This document shows positions 28,620 through 36,918 of a stretch of DNA of 62,923 bases, in pieces. The notes under the pieces are model-generated. The model saw nothing but the letters and a program-made list of their open reading frames with translations. It was not told the DNA's origin and ran no database searches. The stretch's first letter is position 1. Each line of letters starts with the position of its first letter. This DNA comes from an uncultured Propionibacteriaceae bacterium (GTDB lineage: Bacteria; Actinomycetota; Actinomycetes; Propionibacteriales; Propionibacteriaceae). The DNA lies in assembly GCA_945911015.1 (NCBI GenBank), contig CAMDZW010000021.1, forward strand, positions 1 to 62,923. Reading direction: 5' to 3'. Both the position numbers and the translations under genes were made by a program.

Positions 28620-30139
28620 CGGTTCACCCCCACTGCGGTGACATAGGCGCCGGCCAGCTGATCAGTTGCGGTCCGCACCGCATAGTCATACAGCGGTCCG
28701 GCCACCACGGACAGGGCCAGTCCGACCAGCACCATCGCCCCGGCAGTCAACACCATCGACCGCGGCATCCCGCGACCCCGAGCCCGTGGCGACTGATCAG
28801 ACGTGCCCTCCACGATGTCAGGGACCTTGCGCCAGAACGCACGGTTCCAGACCTTCGCCATCGCCAACAGGGTGAGCAGGCTGGTGGCCAGTGCGACCGC
28901 GACGACGGCGATCTCAAGCGGGCGCCCGGTTTCGACACCGGCCTGCAGCAGCCCGACCTTGCCGATGAACCCCGACAGGGGCGGGATACCTGCCAGATTC
29001 ATGGCGGGGACGAAGAACAGCACCGCCAGTGCCGGTGACATCGCCATCAGCCCGCCGAGTTCGTTCAGCGAGGTCGATCCGCCGCGACGCTCGATGAGGC
29101 CGGTCACCAGGAACAGCGTGGACTGGATGGTGATGTGGTGGATCGTGTAGAAGATCGCCCCGGCCAGGCCAGCCTCACTGGCCAGGGCCACACCGAAGAT
29201 CATGTAGCCGATGTGGCTGACCAGGGTGAACGACAGCATTCGTTTGATCTCCGACTGGGCCACGGCCCCGAGGATGCCGATCAGCATCGTCAACAGGGCG
29301 ACCACCATCAACCCCGGGCCGAGATCCGAATCCGGGAAGAGCACGGTCTCGGTGCGGATGATCGCATACACACCGACCTTGGTGAGCAGGCCGGCAAAGA
29401 CCGCGGTCACCGGGCCGGGTGCGGTCGGGTACGAGTCAGGAAGCCAGGCCGACATCGGGAAGACCGCTGCCTTGATCCCGAAGACGACCAGCAGCAGCAG
29501 ATGGATCACCAGCTGCACATGGTCGGGGAGTTCGGCCAGCCGGACGGCCAGTTCGGCCAACATCACGGTGCCGGTCGCCCCGTAGACGGCGGCGATCGCG
29601 ACCAGGAAGAGCAGCGAGCTGACGATCGACACGATCACATAGGTGCTGCCGGCCCGGATCCGTTCCCCGGTCCCGCCCAGGGTGAGCAACACGTACGAGG
29701 CGAAGAGCAAGATCTCGAAGCCGACAAAGAGATTGAACAGGTCCCCGGTGAGGAATGCGTTGGCCACACCCGCGGTGAGCAGCAGGAAGGTCGGGTGAAA
29801 GATCGACATCGGGGTCTCGCGCCGGCGTTCCTGCAGGTCCTGGCCGAGTGAGAAGAGCATCACCAACAGGCTGACGATCGCCGAGATCAGCAGCAGGACT
29901 GCCGAGAGCCGGTCGGCGACCATCACGATCCCGAGCTGTTCGGGCCAGGCACCGAGCCACAGCACGGTGGGTCCGTTGACATCGGCTGACCAGGTCAGCC
30001 ATCCGGCGACGGCCACCATCAGGCTCAGACACAACAGCGAGACCAGCCGTTGGACGGCCGGCCAACGCCGGACGACCAGGGTGATGGCCGAGCCGACCAG
30101 CGGGAGCAGGATCGGCGCGGCAACAACGTTCTCGATCAT
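28616..30139 (-). CDS. mnhD: Na+/H+ antiporter subunit D
   Basis: 507 residues, about 14 membrane segments, homologous to complex I proton-pumping subunits. Characteristic segments are LFVGFEILLFASYVLL, the lysine region GIKAAVFPMSAWLPDSYPTAP, and the broken-helix region KRMLSFTLVSHIGYM. FIGKVGLLQAG follows. It overlaps mnhC and mnhE by four bases each. It carries one of the ion-translocating channels of the Mrp complex. Confidence 0.94.
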   Translation of the reverse strand: MIENVVAAPILLPLVGSAITLVVRRWPAVQRLVSLLCLSLMVAVAGWLTWSADVNGPTVLWLGAWPEQLGIVMVADRLSAVLLLISAIVSLLVMLFSLGQDLQERRRETPMSIFHPTFLLLTAGVANAFLTGDLFNLFVGFEILLFASYVLLTLGGTGERIRAGSTYVIVSIVSSLLFLVAIAAVYGATGTVMLAELAVRLAELPDHVQLVIHLLLLVVFGIKAAVFPMSAWLPDSYPTAPGPVTAVFAGLLTKVGVYAIIRTETVLFPDSDLGPGLMVVALLTMLIGILGAVAQSEIKRMLSFTLVSHIGYMIFGVALASEAGLAGAIFYTIHHITIQSTLFLVTGLIERRGGSTSLNELGGLMAMSPALAVLFFVPAMNLAGIPPLSGFIGKVGLLQAGVETGRPLEIAVVAVALATSLLTLLAMAKVWNRAFWRKVPDIVEGTSDQSPRARGRGMPRSMVLTAGAMVLVGLALSVVAGPLYDYAVRTATDQLAGAYVTAVGVNR

Positions 30140-30657
30140 GTCTGCTCCTTCCCGGACTGGTCGAGGTTCTCCTCAGGCGCATCAGGCGCTTTGGTGTCGA
30201 CGGTGGCGAGATCGGCATGGAGCTGGTCGTCGGTGTCCTCGTCGGGTGCCTCGCCGTCGTCCTCGTCATAGGACTGGGAGGCTTCGTCCAGCTCGGCGAG
30301 GCGACGGATCTGAGCGTCCTCGATGTCGTCAGCGACCTCGTCATGGCCGTTGAGCTGGAAGCTGCGGTAGGCCATGGTGAGCAGGAAGGCCAGTGTGGCC
30401 AGGGTGATCACGATCGAGGTGAGCACCATCGCCTGCGGCAACGGGTCGGTCATTTCGTTGGGCTCGTTGAGGCCGATGATGGCCGCTCCTTCGGCCGACC
30501 CGGCGATCACCAGGAACAGCAGGTTCACCCCGTTGGAGGCGAGCAACACCCCGACCAGGAGTCGGGTCAGGGAACGTTCGAGCATCAGGTAGACACCGGA
30601 GGCGACGAGCGCGCCGGCGACGATGATCAAGATCAGGCTGGGCTGCACGGTCACCAT
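30136..30657 (-). CDS. mnhC: Na+/H+ antiporter subunit C with acidic C-terminal tail
   Basis: 173 residues. The first roughly 105 form the NuoK-like three-helix core, with GVYLMLERSLTRLLVGVLLASNGVNLL and the conserved DPLPQAMVLTSIVI region. The remaining roughly 70 residues are a hydrophilic, highly acidic tail (SQSYDEDDGEAPDEDTDD) that goes well beyond the usual 110-130 residues of MrpC. Its role is unknown. The start overlaps the end of mnhA by seven bases. Confidence 0.92.
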   Translation of the reverse strand: MVTVQPSLILIIVAGALVASGVYLMLERSLTRLLVGVLLASNGVNLLFLVIAGSAEGAAIIGLNEPNEMTDPLPQAMVLTSIVITLATLAFLLTMAYRSFQLNGHDEVADDIEDAQIRRLAELDEASQSYDEDDGEAPDEDTDDQLHADLATVDTKAPDAPEENLDQSGKEQT

Positions 30658-33600
30658 TCGTCCTCATCAGGTGCGGCGAACCGTCTCGTACGGGCGAGGC
30701 GGGCATGGGTGGTGGTCCCGCTGCGCTTGCCGTGTGAGCCCAATCGGGGAGCCTCGTCGTTCTCGGCGTGGATGTCGACCTGGGCTCCGAGCGAGCGGGA
30801 CAGGTCAAGCATCAGCCCGACGACGACGAGGTAGACGCCGATGTCGAAAAACACCGAGGACACCAGGTGGATCTCGCCCAGGAAGGGCAGGTCACCCCAT
30901 GGTGTCGGGATCGTCGACAGCACCGGGATGTGGGCGTCGATGACATAGCTCTGCAGGATCGTGCCGCCGAAGGTCACCGGGATGACCGCGCTCAGGCCGG
31001 CCAGGGCCAGACCGGCGCCCATGACCACGCCCGGGTCGATCGGGGCGGCCTCGTCGAGTTCGTCCCGGCCGCCGGCGAGGTAGCGGATCATGACCGCCAG
31101 ACCGGCGACCAGTCCGCCGGCGAAGCCACCACCGGGTGCGTCGTGGCCGGCCACCAGCAGGTACAGCGAGATCAGGATCATCACCGGGAACAGCAGCCGG
31201 GTGACCATTTCCAGCACCATCGAGCGAGCGGCAGGGTTCAGGGTGCTGCCGCCGCGCAGCCACAGGCGTCGGCCGGCCGGGACCAGGCCGGTGCGCACCT
31301 GCGGGATCGGCAGGTCAGGACCGATGCGTCGATGTTTGTCCGCGCCTCGTGCCCGGAGGAAGATCAGCGAAGCCACTCCCGTACCGGCCACGACCAGGAC
31401 CGAGATCTCGCCGAACGTGTCCCAGGCGCGGATGTCGACCAGGGTCACGTTCACGATGTTCTTGCCGTAGCCGAAGGTGTAGGCGAATTCGTGGAACCGC
31501 TGCCCCAGCGGGGCATCGATCCGGGCGACAGTGGTGAGGTAGGCCACCGCCGAAACGGTCGCGCCGACCAGGCTGGCCAGGACCATCCGCCACCAGCGGG
31601 AGGACCGGAGCGGGGCGTGGGTGAAGTACTTGGGAAGTTTGCGCAGCACCAGCACGATCGTCACCAGTGACACGGTCTCGACCAGCATCTGGGTGAGTGC
31701 GAGATCGGGTGCACCGTGGAGCAGGAAGAGCAGGGCCACGCCGTACCCGGTGACGCCGACGAGCATGAATGCCTTCATCCGCCCGTTCGCCGTGGCAGCG
31801 AGCACAGCGGCGCCGATGATGATGACGGCGACGGCGAGTTGGCCCAGGTTGTCGTACCAACGGATCGCACCACCCCAGTCGGGGCTGAGCAGGGCGACCC
31901 CACCGGGCAGCAGCACGACCACGACCAGGATGGCGGCCAGATAGGCCGGCAGCGAACCACGCTGCATCCGGGCGGTCACTTCGACCGCGGTCCGGTCGAC
32001 CAGCAACATGCCGGCCCGGTAGATCTCCTGGGCGCTGAACACGTCCGGGAAGGTCTGCTGGCTGGCGGCCACCCGGTCCCGCAGCGCAAACAGGACCAGA
32101 CCGATCACCCAACAGGCGATCGACAGCAACAGGGGCACGGTGATGCCGTGCCACAGGGCCAGTCCGTGAGGTTCGTGGCCGGCGAAGGTGCTGGTCCACG
32201 GCGCCATGGCCTCGGTGAAGCCGTGCCCCACGAAGCCACCGACAACGGTCAGGACCGCCAGCACACCCGGGGCCAGGGCGAAGAGGAAACCGACCCGGTG
32301 GACGGGAGTACGCATCCGGGCCAAGGACTTGTCGGCGAAGGCACCCCACCAGAAGCGCAGAGTGTAGGCAACGGTCAGGACCGAGCCGAAGGCGATGGTG
32401 GCGACCAGCAGCCAGGCCGGCCCACCGGGGATCCCGGTGCCGTCGGCGTTGCCTCCGACGACGCCGAGCAGTGCGTCGAAGGCCCCTTCCTTGGCGACGA
32501 AACCGGCCAACGGGGGGAATCCGGCCATCGAGGCGCCGGCAAGCGCGGCCGCCACGGCGACGACCGGCATCTTGCGGCCGACACCAGCCAGGTCGCGCAG
32601 GTCCCGGGTGCCGGTGGAGTGGTCGACGATGCCGACCACCATGAACAGGGTGGCCTTGAACAGCGCGTGGGCGGCGACCACACCGGCGCCGGCGAGCGCC
32701 GCGGACTGGGTGCCCACGCCACACAGGGTCATCATGAAGCCGAGCTGGGACACAGTGCCGAAGGCGAGGAGCAGTTTGATGTCGTGCTGGCGCAACGCCT
32801 GCCAACCGCCCATCACCATCGTGGCGGCGCCCAGGACCAGCAGCACGGGGCGCCATCCCGGGACCAGGACCGCGATCGGGGCGACCAGGCCGACCAGATA
32901 GATGCCAGCCTTGACCATGGCGGCGGCGTGCAGATAGGCCGACACCGGGGTCGGGGCGGCCATCGCGCCGGGCAGCCAGAAGTGGAACGGCACCTGCGCC
33001 GATTTGGTGAGGGCGCCGAGCAGCACCAACAGCGCGGCAGCGATCATGCCGGGACTGGTGAGGACCTCGGGGCTGGTGAAGACCGGGCTGGCCAGCACCT
33101 CCGAGACCCGGGTCGTCCCGGTGATCACGGCCATCCCGATCAGACCGACCAGCATCGCCAGTCCGCCGAAGGTGGTGACGATCAGTGCAGTCAGGGCGGC
33201 GCCCCGGTTGGCACTGCGTAGCGGGTTGTGGCCGACGAGGAGGTAGGAGAAGACGGTGGTGAGTTCCCAGTACACGTACAGCGACAGCAGGTTGTCGCTG
33301 GTGACCAGACCGAGCATCGCGCCAGCGAAGGCGGTCAGCAGGCCAGCGACCCGCGCCTGGCTGGGGGCGTCACCGAAGTAGCTGCGGCAGTAGAACAGGA
33401 CAGCCGCCCCCACCAGGCTGATCACCATCGACAACAGCCACTGGAGTGCGCCGATCCGTACGTCGAGGTCGATCCCCAGCGCGGGGATCCACGTCAGGCT
33501 CTCACTGATCGGGGTGCTCGACCACACCGCCGGGGCCTGTGCCACGAGCCAGATGACGGCGATGAAGGGGACGAGCGCTGCCACCCAGAACTGACGGTGT

Positions 33601-33668
33601 CCGAACAATTTCCACATGACCGGTGCAAGCATCGCGACCACGAAGTGGGCAACGATGATTGCTGTCAT
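30651..33668 (-). CDS. mnhA: Na+/H+ antiporter subunit A, fused to subunit B domain
   Basis: 1005 residues from ATG 33668, behind AGGGAGG. Residues 1 to about 580 are the NuoL-like channel (YWELTTVFSYLLVGHN, then KSAQVPFHFWLPGAMAAPTP). Residues about 590-690 hold the DUF4040 segment with LFLLHGAPDLALTQMLVETV. An MrpB-type domain starts near residue 815, with LLVAGHDAPGGGFAGGL. The A-B fusion is normal in actinomycetes and explains the absence of a separate mnhB. First gene of the operon A/B-C-D-E-F-G. The 134-base spacer to the divergent pseudouridine synthase must hold both promoters. Confidence 0.94.
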   Translation of the reverse strand: MTAIIVAHFVVAMLAPVMWKLFGHRQFWVAALVPFIAVIWLVAQAPAVWSSTPISESLTWIPALGIDLDVRIGALQWLLSMVISLVGAAVLFYCRSYFGDAPSQARVAGLLTAFAGAMLGLVTSDNLLSLYVYWELTTVFSYLLVGHNPLRSANRGAALTALIVTTFGGLAMLVGLIGMAVITGTTRVSEVLASPVFTSPEVLTSPGMIAAALLVLLGALTKSAQVPFHFWLPGAMAAPTPVSAYLHAAAMVKAGIYLVGLVAPIAVLVPGWRPVLLVLGAATMVMGGWQALRQHDIKLLLAFGTVSQLGFMMTLCGVGTQSAALAGAGVVAAHALFKATLFMVVGIVDHSTGTRDLRDLAGVGRKMPVVAVAAALAGASMAGFPPLAGFVAKEGAFDALLGVVGGNADGTGIPGGPAWLLVATIAFGSVLTVAYTLRFWWGAFADKSLARMRTPVHRVGFLFALAPGVLAVLTVVGGFVGHGFTEAMAPWTSTFAGHEPHGLALWHGITVPLLLSIACWVIGLVLFALRDRVAASQQTFPDVFSAQEIYRAGMLLVDRTAVEVTARMQRGSLPAYLAAILVVVVLLPGGVALLSPDWGGAIRWYDNLGQLAVAVIIIGAAVLAATANGRMKAFMLVGVTGYGVALLFLLHGAPDLALTQMLVETVSLVTIVLVLRKLPKYFTHAPLRSSRWWRMVLASLVGATVSAVAYLTTVARIDAPLGQRFHEFAYTFGYGKNIVNVTLVDIRAWDTFGEISVLVVAGTGVASLIFLRARGADKHRRIGPDLPIPQVRTGLVPAGRRLWLRGGSTLNPAARSMVLEMVTRLLFPVMILISLYLLVAGHDAPGGGFAGGLVAGLAVMIRYLAGGRDELDEAAPIDPGVVMGAGLALAGLSAVIPVTFGGTILQSYVIDAHIPVLSTIPTPWGDLPFLGEIHLVSSVFFDIGVYLVVVGLMLDLSRSLGAQVDIHAENDEAPRLGSHGKRSGTTTHARLARTRRFAAPDEDEW

Positions 33669-33802
33669 GGGCAGCCTCCCTGGAGGTCTGTCGGTTGGGC
33701 AGGGCTCAACTTTATCGGACAGACTTCCGGAGGTCGCACCCGCGCCGATCCTCGGGCACCGTGAGCGCCCTGAGCCGGCTGCGGCATGGCACAGTTGGCC
33801 CC

Positions 33803-34705
33803 ATGCCCGGTCCCTCTCCCCTGCCGCAACGCCTCGGTCTGGACGCTGCCTGGCTGCGCACTCCCGGTGACGGGACCGAGGCCACCTTGCGCGACCATCT
33901 GCTGCGGCGGCTCGCGATCGATGCCCGGCGGTTGGACGCGATGATCGCCGAGGAGCGGTTCGTCGACGACTCCGGGCGAGTGGTGCGGGCCGATGACCCG
34001 TACCGACCCCACATCTTCGTCTGGTTCCATCGGGACCTGCCCGAGGAGGCACCGGTCCCCTTCGAGGTCGGGATCCTGTATCGCGATGAGCGGATCGTGG
34101 TGGTGGACAAACCACACTTCCTGTCGACGATTCCGCGGGGACGCCACATCCGCGAGTCGGTGTTGGTCCGGCTTCGAGCCGAACTCGGGCTCCCCGAGCT
34201 CGGCGCGGCTCACCGACTGGACCGGCTGACCGCCGGGGTGTTGTTGTTGACCACGCAGCGGCGGTGGCGGGCGCCGTACCAGACCATGTTCGAGCAGCGG
34301 GTGGTGACCAAGACGTACGAGGCCCTCGCGCCGGTGCCGGCCGGAGTCGACTTCCCGGTGACGGTGCGCAGCCACATCGTGAAGGAACGCGGTGTGCTGC
34401 AGGCCCGTGAGGTGCCCGGCGCCGAGCCGAATGCGGTGACCCGGATCGAGTTGGCCGAACGGAACGGCGACCTGGGTCGATATGTCTTGCGTCCGGTGAC
34501 GGGCAAGACCCATCAGCTGCGGCTCCATCTCAACTCCTTGGGTGCGCCCATCGTCGGGGATCCGTTCTATCCGGTGGTCCGTGATGTCGATCTGGGCGAT
34601 TTCTCCCAGCCGTTGGAGCTGGTGGCCCGCGAGCTGGCCTTCACCGATCCGGTCGACGGGTCCGAGCGACGCTATGTCAGCCGGGTGCCGCTCACCTGGC
34701 CCTGA
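33803..34705 (+). CDS. RluA-family pseudouridine synthase
   Basis: 300 residues from ATG 33803. The catalytic Asp lies in AHRLDRLTAGVLLL, and VVVDKPHFLSTIPRG and GKTHQLRLHLNSLGAPIVGDPFY are further RluA-type motifs. An N-terminal region of about 90 residues resembles a degenerate S4-like lead. The enzyme isomerises specific uridines in rRNA or tRNA; the site cannot be predicted. No strong ribosome-binding site is visible. It converges with the kinase-like gene over a 27-base spacer containing a short CCACG-gct-CGTGG hairpin without T tract. Confidence 0.88.
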   Translation: MPGPSPLPQRLGLDAAWLRTPGDGTEATLRDHLLRRLAIDARRLDAMIAEERFVDDSGRVVRADDPYRPHIFVWFHRDLPEEAPVPFEVGILYRDERIVVVDKPHFLSTIPRGRHIRESVLVRLRAELGLPELGAAHRLDRLTAGVLLLTTQRRWRAPYQTMFEQRVVTKTYEALAPVPAGVDFPVTVRSHIVKERGVLQAREVPGAEPNAVTRIELAERNGDLGRYVLRPVTGKTHQLRLHLNSLGAPIVGDPFYPVVRDVDLGDFSQPLELVARELAFTDPVDGSERRYVSRVPLTWP

Positions 34706-34732
34706 TCCTGCCCACGGCTCGTGGAGCGCGCA

Positions 34733-35767
34733 TCAACGCGACGGTGATGCCCCACACAACGGTGACCTTGGGCGCAGCAGCGCAGCGACATGGGTCCGGT
34801 CGGCCGGACGGTGCAGATGGACGCAGACCAGCCGGAGGAGAGCGACCTCCTCCCAGACCGACAACCGTTGTGGAGTGATGCCGGCACGGGCCGCGGTCCG
34901 GTCGATGAGGTCCTGCACGACCTCGGCCTGCCCCGCCGTCCAATGTCCTTGGAGCACACGCCATTGGCTGTGGGCGCGCAAATTGCCCAGGTCGAGGGCA
35001 GCCTCGGCCATCGTGACGGTGTCCAGGTCGAGCAGTCCGGGCCCGTGTTCGCGGTCCCAGACCAGTTGCTGGTCGTGCAGGTCGCGGTGGCTGATCCGTA
35101 TCGGCGAACGTTGCCCGCCCAGCAGTGCGTCGACCGCACGGTCGACCCGCTCCCCCATCTCGTACGGGAGAAGCTCACGGGGTGCGGTGGCCACCCAGCG
35201 ATGCAGCACCGCCGCCTCGGCCGCCGCATCATGCAGCTGCCCATCGGTCGGGTCCTGGTGCGACGCCGCGCCGGCGCCCACCCAGGCCAGGAGGATCTGC
35301 GCCCAGGCCTGCGCCCAGTCGGTGGTGGACCAACCGTGCCCGTCGGCCATGGACCGGCCGGCCAGATGGGAGAAGACCACCAGACCGGTGCGGTGGTCCA
35401 CGACCGTCGGCAACCGGAAGGTGTCGGCGAATCCGGCTGCCTGATCGGTGGCGGCGAGGATGCGACGCTCCCGGCCGGGACGGACCACCTTGACCCAATG
35501 GTCACCGGCTCGTAGCACGACACGTTTGCCGGGCCGGTGGGAGACCACCGCGCCGGTCACCTCACCCAGCGTCGGCAGCGCCGGGTCGAGGCCCGAGTCG
35601 AACAGCGCGGCCCCCGACGGTGACCAGTGACCGCCGCGGATCCGACTCTGGGGGTCGACCAGCTCGACCGCGATCCGGTCCCGGTCGGTCCGGTCCCGGT
35701 CGGGCCAGGCACGGCGGACCAGGAATTGCTGTCCGTCGTGGTCGAGGGTGGCGGGAAGAACGGTCAT
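34733..35767 (-). CDS. APH-fold phosphotransferase-like protein (distal copy)
   Basis: 344 residues. The kinase catalytic loop is ISHRDLHDQQLVWD and the metal motif is LLDLDTVTMAEAALDLGNL, as in aminoglycoside phosphotransferase/choline kinase-like proteins. The N-lobe is present, with KVVRPGRERRILA supplying a likely ATP-binding Lys. Last gene of a six-gene overlapping unit with glycosyltransferases and an exporter. A small-molecule or sugar kinase of that pathway fits better than antibiotic resistance. It shares only motifs with the neighbouring copy, so the pair is old. Confidence 0.8.
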   Translation of the reverse strand: MTVLPATLDHDGQQFLVRRAWPDRDRTDRDRIAVELVDPQSRIRGGHWSPSGAALFDSGLDPALPTLGEVTGAVVSHRPGKRVVLRAGDHWVKVVRPGRERRILAATDQAAGFADTFRLPTVVDHRTGLVVFSHLAGRSMADGHGWSTTDWAQAWAQILLAWVGAGAASHQDPTDGQLHDAAAEAAVLHRWVATAPRELLPYEMGERVDRAVDALLGGQRSPIRISHRDLHDQQLVWDREHGPGLLDLDTVTMAEAALDLGNLRAHSQWRVLQGHWTAGQAEVVQDLIDRTAARAGITPQRLSVWEEVALLRLVCVHLHRPADRTHVAALLRPRSPLCGASPSR

Positions 35768-36918
35768 CGGTTCTCCTGGGTGAGCAGGGATTCGGCCCGG
35801 GCGAGCCTGGCGGTGACCAGAGCGCGCCAGTCGTGCCGGAGCTGACGGAAGGGTTCGATCGCAGCAGCCACGACGGCTCGCGCCTGCCAGGCGGTGAGAT
35901 CAGGGGCCGGGAGGTCCCAGCCGGTCAGGAAGGCTTCAGCCAGGTCGGGGCGCCCGATCAGATCGCAGGCCGCCGACCAGGAGCCGGCATCAGCTGCGGC
36001 AGTGCCGGTGGTCGCCCGGTCGAGGTCAATGATCCGGATCTGGTGACCGGCCGCCGCGTCGTTGACCAGGACCTGGTCCGGGGAGAGATCGCCGTGGAGC
36101 AGCCCGACCTGGCCCCCGGAGCCGGTGGCTGAGGCTCGCGTACGGGCGTCGATCTCGGCGACCAACCAGTCGATCCGATCCCGTTCGGCCGGCAGGATCC
36201 CCACCAGGTCGACCAGATCGAGTGGGGCCAGGTCCGCCGCGGCGGCGCCGGCCGAGGCACGGTGGACCTCGGCGACGGCCTGGCCGGCGAGTCGAGCGTG
36301 GTCGACAGTCCCGGCATGGCTGAGATCGCCCTGGCCCCACCACGGACTCTCGACGGCGGTGTGGCGCCGGCCAACGGTGGACACCGGCAGGACCGGTGCG
36401 CCGAAGGCCCGCCAGCGTCGGGTCACCTCCACCAGATGATCCTGTCGACGGGCGGCGATCCGCACCACACGGCGGGTCAGGCCGAGACCCACGGCAGCGA
36501 CCACCCGTTTGCCCGGGTTGTGGGCCAGCACCTGGCAGTCCCGGGCGATCCGCATCCGCCGGCGGACATGCCCGATCTCGCGGGCGATCCCGGGGTCGGA
36601 GTCGAGTCGCCCGGCCACCAACACCTCCCGCGTGTGCACTCGGTCGAGCAGGAGCGGTTCACCAACGTGGTCGGCGCGGCGGCGCACCGCATCGATCTTG
36701 TCCGGATCAGTCAGCAGCGCGGCCCAGCCGTGCTCGGTGTCGGTGTGCCAACTCAGCACGGCGCTGAGGCCTGGTTTGATCCGGATCCGGTCCGGGGTCA
36801 CCGGGCCCGCGGCGAGCGCAGCAAGGCTGGTCGGGTCGACCAGTGTGGCCAGTCCCGGCAGCTCGGACCAGCCGACCAGGTCCTGGTCACACCAGGTGGT
36901 GCTGCTCGGCGATCTCAT
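35764..36918 (-). CDS. APH-fold phosphotransferase-like protein (proximal copy)
   Basis: 384 residues from ATG 36918, which shares one base with the exporter stop (TGATG); GTG 36921 is the alternative. The catalytic loop is LLHGDLSPDQVLVND and the metal motif is IRIIDLDRATTGTAAADAGSW, an APH/HSK-type kinase C-lobe. The first 100 residues contain an N-lobe-like region (RIKPGLSAVLSWHT). Strict translational coupling to the ABC exporter suggests it phosphorylates the exported molecule or its precursor. The substrate is unknown. Confidence 0.8.
   Translation of the reverse strand: MRSPSSTTWCDQDLVGWSELPGLATLVDPTSLAALAAGPVTPDRIRIKPGLSAVLSWHTDTEHGWAALLTDPDKIDAVRRRADHVGEPLLLDRVHTREVLVAGRLDSDPGIAREIGHVRRRMRIARDCQVLAHNPGKRVVAAVGLGLTRRVVRIAARRQDHLVEVTRRWRAFGAPVLPVSTVGRRHTAVESPWWGQGDLSHAGTVDHARLAGQAVAEVHRASAGAAAADLAPLDLVDLVGILPAERDRIDWLVAEIDARTRASATGSGGQVGLLHGDLSPDQVLVNDAAAGHQIRIIDLDRATTGTAAADAGSWSAACDLIGRPDLAEAFLTGWDLPAPDLTAWQARAVVAAAIEPFRQLRHDWRALVTARLARAESLLTQENR

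Noticed and set aside
31315..32856. 513-codon minus-strand open frame within the mnhA region
   Set aside because: It is the +1 shadow of mnhA with Arg/Gly-rich composition typical of out-of-frame high-GC DNA.
34712..34724. CCACG-gct-CGTGG hairpin as bidirectional terminator between convergent genes
   Set aside because: The stem is only five pairs and lacks a T tract, so it is too weak to call.
34733..36918. The two APH-fold proteins as aminoglycoside resistance genes
   Set aside because: They lack close match to known resistance enzymes as far as I can judge by eye, and are translationally coupled to glycosyltransferases and an exporter. A biosynthetic role fits better.
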